This document shows positions 22,004 through 33,796 of a stretch of 64,000 nt of DNA, piece by piece. The DNA comes from Gnetum montanum (taxonomy: Eukaryota > Streptophyta > Gnetopsida > Gnetales > Gnetaceae). The notes under the pieces are model-generated. The model was not told the DNA's origin and ran no database searches. It worked only from the letters and a program-made list of their open reading frames with translations. The translations under genes and the position numbers were made by a program. How positions within the stretch are numbered: position 1 is the first letter of the stretch; each line of letters starts with the position of its first letter. The stretch is taken from contig MNCI01030123.1 in the NCBI GenBank assembly GCA_015680685.1, positions 4,866 through 68,865 on the forward strand, written 5' to 3'.

Positions 22004-22504
22004 GGTTGGTAGAGTTAATCATCATCAAGGGTTCAATAAGCTTTAATTTTTATTTTATTTTATTGCATTTTATTTTTCTTTTATTTTTTTAGAATTGGTT
22101 TCTTTTACTCATTTTTCTTTTTAAAAAAATAAAAATAAAGAAAAATCTGAGGAATCAGCTCCTCTTATTGTACCACTAGCTAAAATCATTAAAAAAAGTT
22201 GCAATTAAAGTTGTAGCCATTAAATCAATTTGTAAATTTTTAGGAATGGTAGGTTATGAATGTGTAATGAAGAGTGTTCATGAAATCAACAAAGCAACCA
22301 AAGAAACCCACATGAATTCAACCCTGTAGAAGCACTCTTAGCCTTTATAAATGTACAAAAATTAATCAAAACCAAAATCAAGAACAACCAATACGATCAA
22401 GATCTGATTCTTCTTCCCCTCAAAAGACATAAAATCTGAATGAGAAATTACAACCTAATTTTTCCATAACTGGGAACCCTCTAGTTGACATTCCAACATC
22501 AACC

Positions 22505-24190
22505 ATGAGTTTAACTATGAGGGTAGGATTTCAAAATCTAAATACTACCCCAATGTCAACCTATGTAACCACAATAGGAGGTATCACCCAACCAATAATT
22601 ACTTTGAACATACAAACTCCACCAATAGTAACCTCATTACCAAATAATTCCAATAGTAGCTTCAACCTATACTATGGGATCATCCTCACATCATGTACCT
22701 CCTCCATTTTCTTTAGGACCAATTCCTCTTTCTTTTGGTAGTTTAAGTTCTAATGTTCAATTTAATCAGCCATTCCCAAGACAAATCCTTGGAGAATTAT
22801 TAAATCAAAGAACATCAATTATACCTCAAGGCCCATTTGTTTTCCCACAAGGAAGAGATATGGAGGTCAAAAATATTCACCTATTACCTATTTTTAAGGG
22901 GACAAATGATGAAGATCTGGTCACTCACATAAGAGAATTTGAAACAACATTAGCTATGTTAGCACCTCAAAGTGGGGATAGAACTAAAATGATTACTTTC
23001 AAATCAACCCTAAAATATAAAGCTAATTTTTTGCTACAAACCCTTCAAACACAAATTAGTTCTTAGGATGAGTTCAAAAATGCTTTCCTACAAAGATTTC
23101 TTTCTAACGATAGGCTATACTCATTAAGAAAGAAATTAATGAGTTTTATGCAACATGAGGATGAGGACTACAAAAGGACCTTTGATAGATTTAAAGAGAT
23201 ATGCTTAAAAAATCCAAACCATGGCTTTCCAACCCATTAATTAATGCAAATCTTTGTAGAAGGCTTACTACCCTATTGTAGGCAAAATGTTTACTTTGCA
23301 TGTGGGGGAAATATTTTAAATGTAACACCAGAAGATGGTTGGAGAATTATAGATTCATTAGTAGACCAAAGTAAACATTGGTCAAAACCCAACATTATGC
23401 AAGCCATGACTCAACCAATAGAACAATTAAATAGAAGAGTCGATGAGTTAACATGATTAATTAAAAAAAAAGCTCATAGAATTCAAAGTGAAGCAAGCAA
23501 CATTTGTGGAAGTTCCTAACATGACCAAACAACCTACCTAGCCTTGTATTATTGTCAAGAGTAAATTCAAGAGTCGGCTAAGGCTTTTCAACAATTTAAG
23601 AGCCAACCAAAAATGAACTTTCCTCAACAACCATTTTACCCACAACAATATCCTCAAAATAATTTTAGGCCATTTGAGAATCCAACTAATAAACACTTGG
23701 ATAAACTCACCCAAAGCTTCACTTCCTTTATAGAAGAAAGTAGATAATTTATGAGTGAAACTAGGAGAAGATTGCAGGACTTAACTAGAAATGAATTACC
23801 ATCTCAACCTAAACCTAATCCTACATCTCAAAGAAAAGGAAAAGATCAATTGTATTCCATTACTAAAAGGAGCGGAAAAATAATTGAACCAAAAAAAAGG
23901 GTGAGATTCCAAGAGGTAGAAACACAAGAAGAAATAGAACCACAAGTAGTTAATGAAAAATATCAACCAACTAAGGAAAAATAACAACCATTACTCTCTA
24001 TACATCCAATTTTACCTCCTTTCCCTAAATTATTACAAGAAAACTTCACAACCAAAGCCCATCTTGAAAAAATGTTTAGTGAATTATACTTGCATATTCC
24101 TTTAGAACAAGCAATAAAAGGCACACTGCTCTATGCCAAATACTTAAGGGAATTATGCACTAGGAGAAGAAAAGAAATTCTTCTTTAAAA
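22505..24190 (+). pseudogene. Athila-type gag (F)
   Basis: The gag core runs from about 22860. It includes HLLPIFKGTNDEDLVTHIRE, FLQRFLSNDRLYSLRKKL, FKEICLKNPNHGFPTH and FVEGLLPYCRQNVYFACGG. The last is the usual 'EGLLP...D.ASGG' landmark of this gag family. The region after 23900 contains FSELYLHIPLEQAIKGTLLYAKYLRELC, shown here as a landmark usually found just before the protease. The frame is broken by at least three stops. Sequence ends abruptly at 24190, before any protease, where an inverted LTR begins. Confidence 0.85.
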
Positions 24191-24194
24191 ATAT

Positions 24195-24670
24195 GGTGCT
24201 AGATTCCTTTAAAATTTATTTTCCTTTTTTATTTCATTGTAGAGATTGTCACCTCGTCTGTGATTGACCCATGAGTCATATCTCATGGAGAAGTGATTAA
24301 AAAGTCAAAGATATCATCAAGACAATAAATAGTTAGAATTGAATCTGATCAAATTCCATACTTATGCCTGTCACCCAGAACCAAAATTATAAACCTTTAT
24401 TCTAACTTCTAATCATAAGTTCAAGAATAAGGATTTATAATTAAATAAAATTGAAATTATAAATAATAATTGAAGATTACAAAGGAGGCTTACCTAAATT
24501 GCAATTCTGCCCTATTGTCTTCACAATATAACAATTTGATTGTGAATTACAAGAATTGCCACAAGACTTAACAAATGTTCAATAAAAATCTTAAGAATAA
24601 TTCATTCCAATGTGATATCGAATTTACTGGTATCAACTCCTTCTTCCTATTTTCTCAAAAGAAATAAATT
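24195..24670 (-). repeat. Inverted copy of the F LTR
   Basis: The reverse complement of about 21490-21970, collinear over about 480 bases. The last 30 LTR bases and the primer site are missing, so it is fused directly to the 3' end of the gag fragment. Confidence 0.88.
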
Positions 24671-24689
24671 TACTTGTTAAAATTGAACA

Positions 24690-24862
24690 AATGGACCAGT
24701 GATGAACGGTAGCAACAGCTAGAAAGTAGGGAAAATTTATTTTAGTTACCTTTTCTATTTTTGAATTTGAAACACTCATTTCAATTAAAATTCTTAGTTT
24801 TTTACTATTTCAAAAAGCCACATAGCTCTATCCAACTAAGACTGTTCCTAGGTTTCCATACT
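24690..24862 (+). repeat. D1 LTR1, left piece
   Basis: Aligns with 32140-32310 and 62480-62650 (AAAGTAGGGAAAATTTATTT, CCAACTAAGACT). It is truncated on the left and stops at CATAC where G begins. Confidence 0.82.
24858..24862. repeat. Target-site duplication CATAC, left
   Basis: Repeated at 30773-30777; together they bracket element G within the D1 LTR. Confidence 0.88.
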
Positions 24863-25722
24863 GATGAATCGTGTCTTGCTCGACCCCGATGTCGGATCCT
24901 CAATATGAGGTACATGATATCATAGCCTGGGTAATGATATCAAATACACAATATTGTGATTCCTATGTAAGCCTATAAATACACATTTGGGCGCACAGGA
25001 ATGGGGGATTCAGTAAGTGTAAGTGTACAGTCTTTTTGTCAATTTTTCAACTCATTGTAGTTCTTTCCCCAGTGCATGCCCACAATGTGATGATTGTAAT
25101 TGTATGGAACCTTTATTCAAGTGTGACATACTTGGACACGTACACGATCAGCAATAAAGATTAAGATTACTCCATCATTGAAGCATTCACTTAGTTTTTA
25201 ATTGTTTAATTGTTATTGTTATTTATTGTTTTCTTAGTTAATATTTCTTTACCATCATTTACTATTCCTGTTGTTAAATGTGGAATGAGTACGACTTAAT
25301 CATGAACATTGAAGTGTAATTACTTGGTAACCCAGTAGCATATTTAGAAGTGCTTAAGTAATGTGTGCTTGGTAATCCAAAAAGTAGTATATGAGGTCCA
25401 ACATGCATACAAATAATTAAGGACAAATGCTCGTCGCACTTAGGCTAGTTTAGATTTTGCTTCCCATCACTTATTAGCTTACAACAAGTTTATTTTCCAT
25501 TGTCTCTAGGAGTAGCACTAGTTTAGAATCACATCATTCATTTCACTTTGGACTAAATCATACATGACCAAGTAAATATTAGTCCGGGTTGAAAGACAAC
25601 AAACTGCGATCAACATGTAACTACCTAGATATCACAACTAGTTTTTCTATAGAGTTCGACTAGATCATGCATGAATGCTCATATTCATATGGTTGAGTGT
25701 AGGGGTACCTCGCCACTCATCA
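24863..25722 (+). repeat. 5' LTR of G
   Basis: 860 bases, TGATGAATC...CTCATCA. The U3 palindromes are heavily decayed (CATGATATCATAG, ATGATATCAAATAC). The TATA box CCTATAAATAC is at about 24972-24982. Confidence 0.9.
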
Positions 25723-25723
25723 T

Positions 25724-25741
25724 TGGTGCTATTGCTAGGGA
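25724..25741 (+). other. Primer-binding site of G (tRNA-Asp type)
   Basis: TGGTGCTATTGCTAGGGA immediately after the LTR; a degenerate tRNA-Asp complement. Confidence 0.78.
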
Positions 25742-25856
25742 CAATACTAGTTATTTAGATTAGTTACATCATCCAAGATTGCTGTAGCAAATCCTTGATG
25801 ATATACCTTTTAAAAAGAAAGTAATTGCAAATAAGTCACATACAAATTCTCAAACA

Positions 25857-27903
25857 ATGTATCTCTCCCAAGACTATGATAACACAACAACTAGTAAGGC
25901 AATTCATTGGAGAACCAATGAATTATATGATGATGAAGATAAATTTTCGAGTACTCAATCTTATGCAGGGGTCTCCTATGTACATAAACGAAGACAACAT
26001 CATCCCAACTCACAAATTCATAACTACCTAGTGACGATGAACCCCTGCTAGCCACTAAGAGCCTAATTAATATACAAGAGGCTATTTGAATATCTTGTAG
26101 GCATCGTAAGAAAAGTCATCTACCTAGGCTTGATTTAAACAACTTTCCCAAGTTTTCAAGAGGCTATGATTTAGATCTGCAACATCATTTACAAGCCTTC
26201 AATGATGCCTGTGTATGGAACAATATTGATAATGGGTGGTAAAAACTTAATCTCTTTCCTACGATACTCGTTGGCCAAGCAAAAATATGATACAGGTCCT
26301 TAAGACCAAAATCAATTCGACATTGGCTGACAATGGTAGAACTCTTCAATGAAAGATATTAAACCTAGGCAAGAGTGTCAACCTTGAGGAGACAAATCCA
26401 AGAATGGAAACAAGGGCAACATGAGCCCTTGGACATGGCCTTAGAAAGATACTACTCATTATTAAACAATTGCCCAAGCCATGGATTCTCCAAGGAAAAG
26501 CTAATGTACCACATCATGAATGGGCTCCATAATGAAATAAGGGAGACCCTAGGGATGTATGCCTGAGGTCAACTATATGAGCTACAAATTCACCAATTTC
26601 AAGAGCTTATTAAATAGGTAGCAAAAAAGAAGGAGAAATGGCTAAATGGGAGAATGTTGAAAGCTTTCAATAGGACCAAAATCTCAAAATAGCAAAGGTC
26701 CATGATCATGAAGATGAGAAATCAACTCACTTCAAGGAGGTGGAATCATCTTTGACAATACTAGGATCACTAGATGAAATTGAGGCAAAGATCAATAAGA
26801 TGATGGAATGGATACATGAAAGATGTGGAGAATATGCTAACACTATTAGAGGTAGAATCATGACGAACCAAAAAATAGAATAGAACACCACTAGAAAATT
26901 GGAAAGAAGGGTTGAAGAGAATAAGGATAAGAACTCAACTACTAATCATATGTATCAATGTAACATTTGTCTATACGATCACCCCAAAGGTTAATGCCTA
27001 ATATTGTTACATTTACATGAGCATTGGGAAGGAATGCTACATCTAGAGTTCATACAAAAATACCATGTTTAATCATAGTGGAAAAAATCCCAGTTGTGAG
27101 GGAGGCCATCCTCAAACTGGTCACACCCTTCATACCATCTGAACCCAAGCATTTACTAGGTTTAGCATCCTATTTTCTCAACTACGTCAACATCCTCTAT
27201 CTCACCACATCATTATCATTCTCCTAAGTACTACCAACCCATGTCCTCTCCCACAAGATTACTACCTCATGTTCCTTGCACTTTTCCTTGCCCTCAATAT
27301 TCTCACCCTCCACCTCCTTCTACATTGTCACCAGTTGTGCCAGAAGGTTTTGCACCATAGCACAAACCCACAAAGATTACTTGTGCTACTATGATCAACA
27401 GCAGTGAAGGTCCTCCACAACGTTGAAAGCATCCTTTCTTTAGACACGACCAAAGAAAAAGATAGCACACTTCCGAAACCACTGCATCCTCCAACCCAGT
27501 GCAAGTTCAACGTTGTGATGCATCTGCCGCCTCAAACATAATGCCTCCTCTTACCTTATCAAGGCCACTAATCAATATTCCAACTACCATGCAGCCTAAT
27601 GAATATAACCACATAGGGAGACATACTAATCCTTGCACATCATCTTACGGTCATGGGTGCCATGGTGGGTCAACTCCTTATCAATTAGCCACATCTTATA
27701 ATTTTCCCCACTATGCCTACTTTAATCAAGTGTGTGAACCCCAATTTGGGTACATTCCAACCACCACATCAAAGGGCACCTACTGGTTTGGATATGACCG
27801 AACTCCAATGTTTCCAAAATTCTTAGATCCAAACCTTCTATTTATTAATTCTCTTCATGATCAAAAGTTAGTTATGGGGGATATCCTCCATTCTAACAAA
27901 TAG
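25857..27903 (+). pseudogene. Gag of G
   Basis: Begins MYLSQDYDNTTTSKAIHWR. Core landmarks are EPLDMALERYYSLLNNC and LMYHIMNGLHNEIRETLGMYA. The zinc-knuckle-like CNICLYDHPKG (about 26975) is followed by a stop where Q stands in B. The P/H-rich tail ends about 27903. At least six stops or shifts. Orthologous to the gags of B and B' residue by residue over long stretches. Confidence 0.85.
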
Positions 27904-29320
27904 GATTAATAAATGTTTTTCCGTTTCTTTAATTTTACAATTTTTGTGTTCTAGTTGTTCATCTTTCCATTTGTTGTTTTATCTTTTTATTTATTGTTTT
28001 ATCTTTTTATTTATTGTTTATCTTTTTATGGGTCATCTCATTTATGAATAAAACACTCATGTGACTCATTGGTTGAGGTGTTGTTCTATGCTATCAAGTC
28101 TCAAGTAACTAATTATTTGGACAGCAAGCCCACCACATCCACCTAACCATTCTATTAATAAGAGGTTCTACTTTGAGTATAATGATATTCTTATCATCAT
28201 GAAAACTTAAAAGTAATTTTGTGCTCATTATGCCCAAACTGAAAAAATAATGGACTAAGAGGGAATGGCTAGGGTGTGACATCAAGGGGACTTATGCATT
28301 CTTTTTGGTAACATCTATGGGTGCTATCACACAACCTAGTTGTACTAAGATCCTTGTAGATCTAATAAAAAATGGAAGTAAGAGTAATAGAGGCACTTAA
28401 TAAAGAAACTCAATATTGTTCTGAGGGTCCCATTGGAAAGACATGCACCCATGCCTGAAGGTTGGCAGCTCCTCTGATTCACTGTTGGAAAGGACAATGT
28501 GCCAAAGTAGCTAGAAAAAAAGGAGAGAAAGAAAAGATCAAGAAAAAAATTGTGACGCAGAGAAATTCCAAATCACTCCTCCCTTGGAAAAAATGCCAAG
28601 TGATCATACGCCTTGCTATCATGGTGCTCTTATGGTTGCCCATCATTGGATGAAACAATGCAATGTCACTGATTGGAGGAATGGACTTAGTCTTGATTTT
28701 GGAGTGACAGGCTAATGACACATTAATCACACCCTACACTCAGGATTCATTGTGCCCTAGGTCAGTTACCTCATGTCCCGATCTCTACAATCGCTTCTAC
28801 AATTCGCCACATCTCGCTATTCATAAATTTTTTACTCGTGTGTGTAGCATCGAACTCATACCTCATAATGGTAGTATTTACATGTTTGTGTGTGTTTTCT
28901 TGCACTAGTATGAATTACATTTCACCCTTTCTAGTGCCTACAAACATTTCTAGGTGTGGTTACATAGGGCATGATAGGTAGAAGCCTACTTTGGAGAGGA
29001 TCCACTTGCATAATTTTTGTAATTTACACTCATTACACATCATTCTCACATCATTTTATACCCTCCATGTATTGCATTTCTACAATAATCTTTTCCTTTA
29101 TCATCATTCTCAATTCCAATGTTCCTATGCACCACAACATGTCCTTTTTCCTCATTCTATTCATGCATTTCATTTCCAGATTCCACTTCATTACACTTTT
29201 GGTGACCTTAGGTCTCTTTGACATTACCCTAGACCTTTCAAATTAACCTTAAATCCTTCCTTGTTGACCTTGGAAATTAAGAAATTCATCAATTTTTCCA
29301 AATACCCTTCAAAAGGACAC

Positions 29321-29392
29321 GATATCAAGTACCCGATATTGGGTCCATGCTATCAGGTACACAATATTGCATCTATAAAAACTATATATAGG
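29321..29392 (+). promoter_or_regulatory. Internal U3-like promoter of G
   Basis: ATATC and ATATTG words (CACGATATCAAG, CCCGATATTGGG, ACACAATATTGC) are followed by CTATATATAGG at 29382-29392. This is the same arrangement as in the LTR of this family, but 470 bases before the ORF2 start. It could drive a separate ORF2 transcript. Confidence 0.6.
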
Positions 29393-29563
29393 GATCCCAC
29401 CATGCACGTCAACATCATTTTCACTATTCATGCAAGGGAAGTTGAAATTTTCTTCCACGAATTCTGATGCTCTGAGCGCCTATCATTCCAACTTCCATAT
29501 CTTGCTCATTAATGCTTCAATTCTCATTTCAATTGAACCTATCTAAACCTAGAGTGTTTGACT

Positions 29564-29580
29564 TAGTTGTGGGGGAAGGG
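29564..29580 (+). other. Internal polypurine-like tract of G
   Basis: TAGTTGTGGGGGAAGGG, about 185 bases after the internal TATA box and 280 before ORF2; like the terminal tract of sister elements. Confidence 0.6.
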
Positions 29581-29860
29581 TACGCTCCAAGTTGCACATG
29601 GTTTTTTTGGAATTCATCGTTGCTCAAAGGATATCATAAAGTGTAAATGACCTTAAAAATGTTAAAACCATTTGCCAAATTAATTTTATCTCTTCACCTA
29701 GACGATGAAAATTATTTTTTTGAGTCACCTAATCAAAATTGGGCCCAATATCAAAACTTTTAGGGGAAAATTTTGTAAAATTTTCTAACTCTGAATCACA
29801 CTAGAAAAGAAATGAATTTTGTAAATAGCCTTACTAATAGATAACTCTATGTGATTGCAA

Positions 29861-30765
29861 ATGGCCGCTAAAAAAGGACAGCAAGGAGGACCCTCTCAGG
29901 GTGCATCCAAACAACCAAGGAGAGGCAAAGGTCAAGTATCTCTTGAGAAACATACAAAATAGGAGGCATAATCATTCAACATCCATCAGGAATCCCCTGT
30001 TACTATGCAATCAGGACATGCTAAAGGAGGAGATGGTGGAGCACCTAAACAGGGACAACATCTCACGTTGTCTGTGGAATGTGTTCAAGCAATTCATGAA
30101 AGGTTCACATCAGCAGTTGTGATTATGGAACTTAATTTTGGACCTTTTACTAAGTTTGCTAACGAAGTAGTTAGGGACCAACTTAAAGGGTCCCCATTGT
30201 GGCCTATTCTCTTTGAAAGTGGTGATTGGTACCTGGGAGAGACATACCAATTTTGGCACAACAAAGAAGAAGGCAGCATCGTTGATATTGGTGGTATTTC
30301 TATTGATTTCTCTACCAAAGCCATTTCTAAAGTTCTAAATATTCCGAATACAGGGCCAAAAGTTGCTCACTTGTCCACTTGTTTTGATGCTAATGCATGC
30401 AAGCTATGGTTGAAAAGGACATATGCCAAGGAAGATAAAGTGTATGGAGAGCTAACACTTGAAGAAAGAATCTACTTCAAAATTGAGACATATCACATTT
30501 TCCCAACAAAAGGTTTAAACAGAATTTTCACATATGTAGCTAAAGGAAGTACCATCTTGATGAGAAAGGTTAATGCCAACCTACCCCATTTATATTTTAC
30601 AAAAATCTTGAGGCAATTTGAAGAATGTAAGACGGGAAAGTTTGCATTGCCCTTCCCCTGTCTCATCAAGAAGCTGTGTCAACATGCTGGAATTCTGGGG
30701 TACACCAATGATGTTCCTAGAAAGGCCCAAAATGCTTCATTCACTGTATTACTGAAGCCACTAAC
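29861..30765 (+). pseudogene. ORF2 of G (plant-transposon-like domain)
   Basis: ATG follows GTGATTGCAA. After two early stops, the frame from 30005 is open for 270 codons, the longest in the window. It contains WYLGETYQFWHNKEEG, GISIDFSTKAISKVLNIPN, EERIYFKIETYHIFPTKGL and FALPFPCLIKKLCQHAGI. The last is like the conserved F-P-x-L-I-x-x-L-C-x-x-A-G-[IV] of the 'putative plant transposon protein' domain. The coiled-coil half present in B' is deleted. The final codons of the open frame (30766-30817) are LTR remnant and D1 sequence, not ORF2. Confidence 0.82.
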
Positions 30766-30772
30766 CTCATCA

Positions 30773-30777
30773 CATAC
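30773..30777. repeat. Target-site duplication CATAC, right
   Basis: Follows CTCATCA of the deleted G 3' LTR; D1 LTR sequence resumes at 30778. Confidence 0.85.
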
Positions 30778-30861
30778 CCATACGAGAGGCACCCTAAGCA
30801 ATAGTCTCCTCAAATGAGTTTTTTCCCTAGTGTTGGTGTGATTAAACTTTTTGCATTAACA
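30778..30861 (+). repeat. D1 LTR1, right piece
   Basis: GAGAGGCACCCTAAGCAATA to GCATTAACA, the 3' terminus of the D LTR, matching 32318-32400 and 62660-62742. Confidence 0.85.
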
Positions 30862-31255
30862 CCTTTTTGGCACTAGAAGGAGGGCCTTTCTCCCACCTTT
30901 TGTTTATGAGCTCTTCTTGCCATTTTCTTGTGGCTATTTCATTTTCCAATCCATTCTTGGAACCCATTGAATTTTAAAAAAAAAACCTTTGTCTTTAGAC
31001 CCATTAATTTCTACCTTTTCTTTTATGTTGCTTATTTTTTGAAAATTGTTGTTACCAAAACCTTTTTCTTATAACCCTCGTTTCTTAGGTCTTTACCTGA
31101 GTCCTAACTTAGGTGACATGGTTTTGAGGTGGTTTTATTATTCAATTTTAAATTTATTTTTCTAAAATTTTTCTTATTTTATTATTTTCCTTTTAAGATT
31201 TCATGATTTTTATTGCTCCTTGCACTTGCATGTAATTTTTTGTTTGGAGGCTAAT
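30862..31255 (+). other. D1 primer site and leader
   Basis: Primer site TGGCACTAGAAGGAGGGC at 30868-30885, then T-rich leader collinear with 62767-63180 of D2. Everything from gag onward is deleted; the second LTR starts directly. The matching tRNA was not identified from memory. Confidence 0.7.
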
Positions 31256-32400
31256 TGTTGTGGCCAATCTTGCCCATGCTATTGCATAGGGCCATGATCA
31301 ACAAAATTATCCTATAAAATCATACACCATTTTACCGAGCAATGTTAATGTGTAGGAAGGTGGATCAACATGCAAGAAGGTGAATCGACATGTGGGGAGG
31401 TAAAACATCACTATCAAGCAACTATAGAGTAGAGAACGAGGATGACATCAAGAGGGGGGAAGAGAGGGCCTTCTTACAAATTGGGCTCTCTTCCCAAACA
31501 TCTGTGTCTCTCTTCATTGAGGCACATGCAAATGGGCAAGGAGTCTCCAAGGGCTTAAAAACTAGAAAATGGTGATTTTCTCTCTTTCTCTTCTCCTATT
31601 TTTCTTGAGGTAATAGCAGCATAGTTGATGCATGCAGATGATGAGCATGGTAGGCAGGTTCTACAATCCTATTTCTTTATTTTTGGCAACAGACTGGCAA
31701 CAGTTAATAGAAACAAAGCTACATGGATGACAATCAAAAATCTTAGTAGGAAATCAAGAGACAGTGGTTTTCTTTTTCCTTTTCATAGTAGACTCGTGAT
31801 GGTGGCAAATGTAGGACTGCAGATCGTAATGCATCTACTGACACATGAATGTAGAATCTGGTGGCTCATTCTCTTTCTCTCTCTATGTGCTACAATGTTA
31901 CAGAAATTGACAACAAAAGTTGTAGGCATGGGTTCTATAGTTCCATTTTATTCTTGGCAGGCGATGCATCTATTATAGGGTACTCCAAATAGGAACAAAT
32001 TTTTCTTTCTCATGCCGGTGATGGGGCACATTCTATCTATGTGTTAGAGATGCATTAGTGGACCCCTTCATCTAGCCTCTTCTCTCTTTCTCTCCCTCCT
32101 CCGATGGCTACAGGCAATGTTCGTTGTGGCAGTGTCCACAATGGACCAATGGTAAATAGCAGCAACTACTGAGAAGTAGGGAAAATTTATTTTGGTTACC
32201 TTTTATATTCTTGAATTCAAGACACTTATTCTAATTAAAATTCCTATATTTTTTTTACTATTTTCAAAAGGCCACATAACCCTCCCCAACTAAGACTATT
32301 CCCAGGTTTTCGTATTCATACAAGAGGCACCCTAAGTAATAGTCTCCTAAAATGAGTTTTTCCCCCTAGTGTTGGTGTGACCAAAATTTATGCATCAATA
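31256..32400 (+). repeat. D1 LTR2
   Basis: About 1145 bases from TGTTGTGGCC to TGCATCAATA. It aligns with the D2 LTR at 61670-62742. It ends directly against the ABCC fragment of element C', which it truncates. Confidence 0.78.
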
Positions 32401-32700
32401 GTTCATAGGAAGAGAAACAAGCAATAAATTTGATGCACAAAGAACTATGACCCCTATCATTTCCATACAAACACCAAGCCACTCATTTAATGAAAAATTA
32501 TGAAAATCCATTCGAATATTAGAATTAGCTTAGTCAAATTTCACTTGTGAAAAATCTTTTTCCTTCTTGAAACAACGGATTGCAACAAATCCAATAATCA
32601 ATTTCAAAAAATGATGGATTACAGGTGCTTTTGTGATATGATCCAACTGAGTCAACTCTTAAGAACATGTGGTGTAGTATCGCTTCATGGCTTTGTGAAG
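32401..32700 (-). pseudogene. ABCC transporter fragment in C'
   Basis: The minus strand reads [25 protein letters not shown] and then NIRMDFHNFSLNEWLGV, EMIGVIVLCASNLLLVSLP. This is the end of the second transmembrane domain of plant ABCC (MRP-type) ABC transporters, which move glutathione conjugates and other organic anions into vacuoles. It keeps more of the expected residues than the second copy at 54.4-55.0 kb (for example NEWLGV and LCAS) but is cut at LPMN by the D1 LTR. One stop (FD*AN). Confidence 0.8.
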
Positions 32701-33796
32701 GAAATATGAGCCAACTAGATGAAGACTAATTCCTATTAATGTATCAACATGCTTCATGTCTCAATTAAAAAAAAAACCTCTTTCCAGCATTTGCAATTGA
32801 AACTAGCCTAAGCAGGCTCTAATATTGAAAACAACATACCATCCATCTAGATTACATGAATAAAATAAGCAAATCTCCCCAATTGATAGCACCCTTTACC
32901 AAACCTACACTTACACTTGTAGTGGCATTGGATGTTGGTTGAGCTTGAGCCTAAGACTTCATTTTTTAGCCTTCTTAGTCCCAGTGGAGAATTTGGAAAC
33001 ATAATTTGGTTCTCTACTCCTACTTTAATTTTGCTAATTTCTATAGCTATGTCAACACTATTGTTGTTGTCATTTAACGCATTATTATTCCTTCTTCCAT
33101 TATCTCTTCCATTTAAATATCATCTTTGTGATCCTCCATTCTACATATACTGTTGTTGATTTCTTTTGCCATAGTCATGATAGTGGAATTTAGGATCCAA
33201 ATCTGCCTATTGTTGACTCTAATGTGCATGATGCTCTTTGATGTGTGACTGAGGATTAAACTCATCCTTTGGAGATTGTTAATCCATCACAGGATCTAAA
33301 TCCAATTGACTTTGTTTAGTGTCATTTATATCACTTTTATCTTCTTTTGATTCACTATTTTCCCATAACCTTAAGCTACATATTTGTTTCTAAATTTTCC
33401 ACCATTTGTTGTTTTAAAACTTCAATGTAAAAGGGACATTATAGGTAGATCATCTCTCTCTCTCTCTTAAATCAATACATAATGAATGATAAATGGAATC
33501 CCCTTTTAGTCATAATTCCTACTCCATTAAATGGCCTAAATGTGCCAACATTTCTTGCCCTCCTTAGAATGCTTAAAGAAATTTATGCAAGCCCCATTTT
33601 AAATTAAACTATAATTGAAGCTTTTTATTGATCTTTTTACAATGGAAAAAAATAAATCTTTTGGGAGGAAAATTCCCATCAAACTTAAGGTTTGGTGGTA
33701 TAAAAGGCTCATTCTCAAGAAACAGAAACGAAAACTTTACACATGAAGCCATAACATAAGCTACTTAGCAAAAGGAAAAAGAGTGGTCAAATCCTC
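32701..33796 (-). other. C' 3' tail between RNase H and ABCC fragment
   Basis: No intact frame. The part next to the RNase H (33480-33790) aligns with 60605-60900 of element C. The part at 32720-33205 aligns with 55040-55500 and reads, with stops, as an N/R/G-rich segment (YGKRNQQQY, GRDNGRRNNNALNDNN) of unknown origin. The middle (33206-33480) is absent from the 55-kb copy. Confidence 0.6.

Larger units (their letters stand above)
27904..29860 (+). other. Gag-ORF2 spacer of G
   Basis: Non-coding, about 1.95 kb, collinear with the spacers of B (46441-48370) and B'. It opens with repeated TTTATTGTTTTATCTTTTTA (27970-28020). It contains the internal TATA box and polypurine-like tract. Confidence 0.7.
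24863..30772 (+). mobile_element. Non-autonomous LTR element G, 3' deleted
   Basis: 5' LTR, tRNA-Asp-type primer site, gag, spacer and ORF2 in the same order as B and B'. The 3' end is unusual: ORF2 runs straight into CTCATCA (30766-30772), the last seven bases of an LTR, followed by the CATAC duplication. The rest of ORF2, the polypurine tract and almost the whole 3' LTR have been deleted while the extreme terminus survives. Confidence 0.85.
24690..32400 (+). mobile_element. Tat-type LTR element D1, internally deleted
   Basis: LTR1 (24690-24862 plus 30778-30861, split by element G), primer site, 390 bases of leader, then a full second LTR (31256-32400). No genes remain between the LTRs. The family is shared with D2 at the right end of the window, which still has a gag. 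Confidence 0.8.

Noticed and set aside
30005-30817. A 270-codon intact host gene
   Set aside because: It is ORF2 of element G in place between spacer and LTR remnant, with stops upstream and a junction with D1 at its end; sister copies in B and B' confirm.
33430-33480. CT microsatellite as a regulatory element
   Set aside because: A short CTCTCT run with no associated promoter features; ordinary low complexity.
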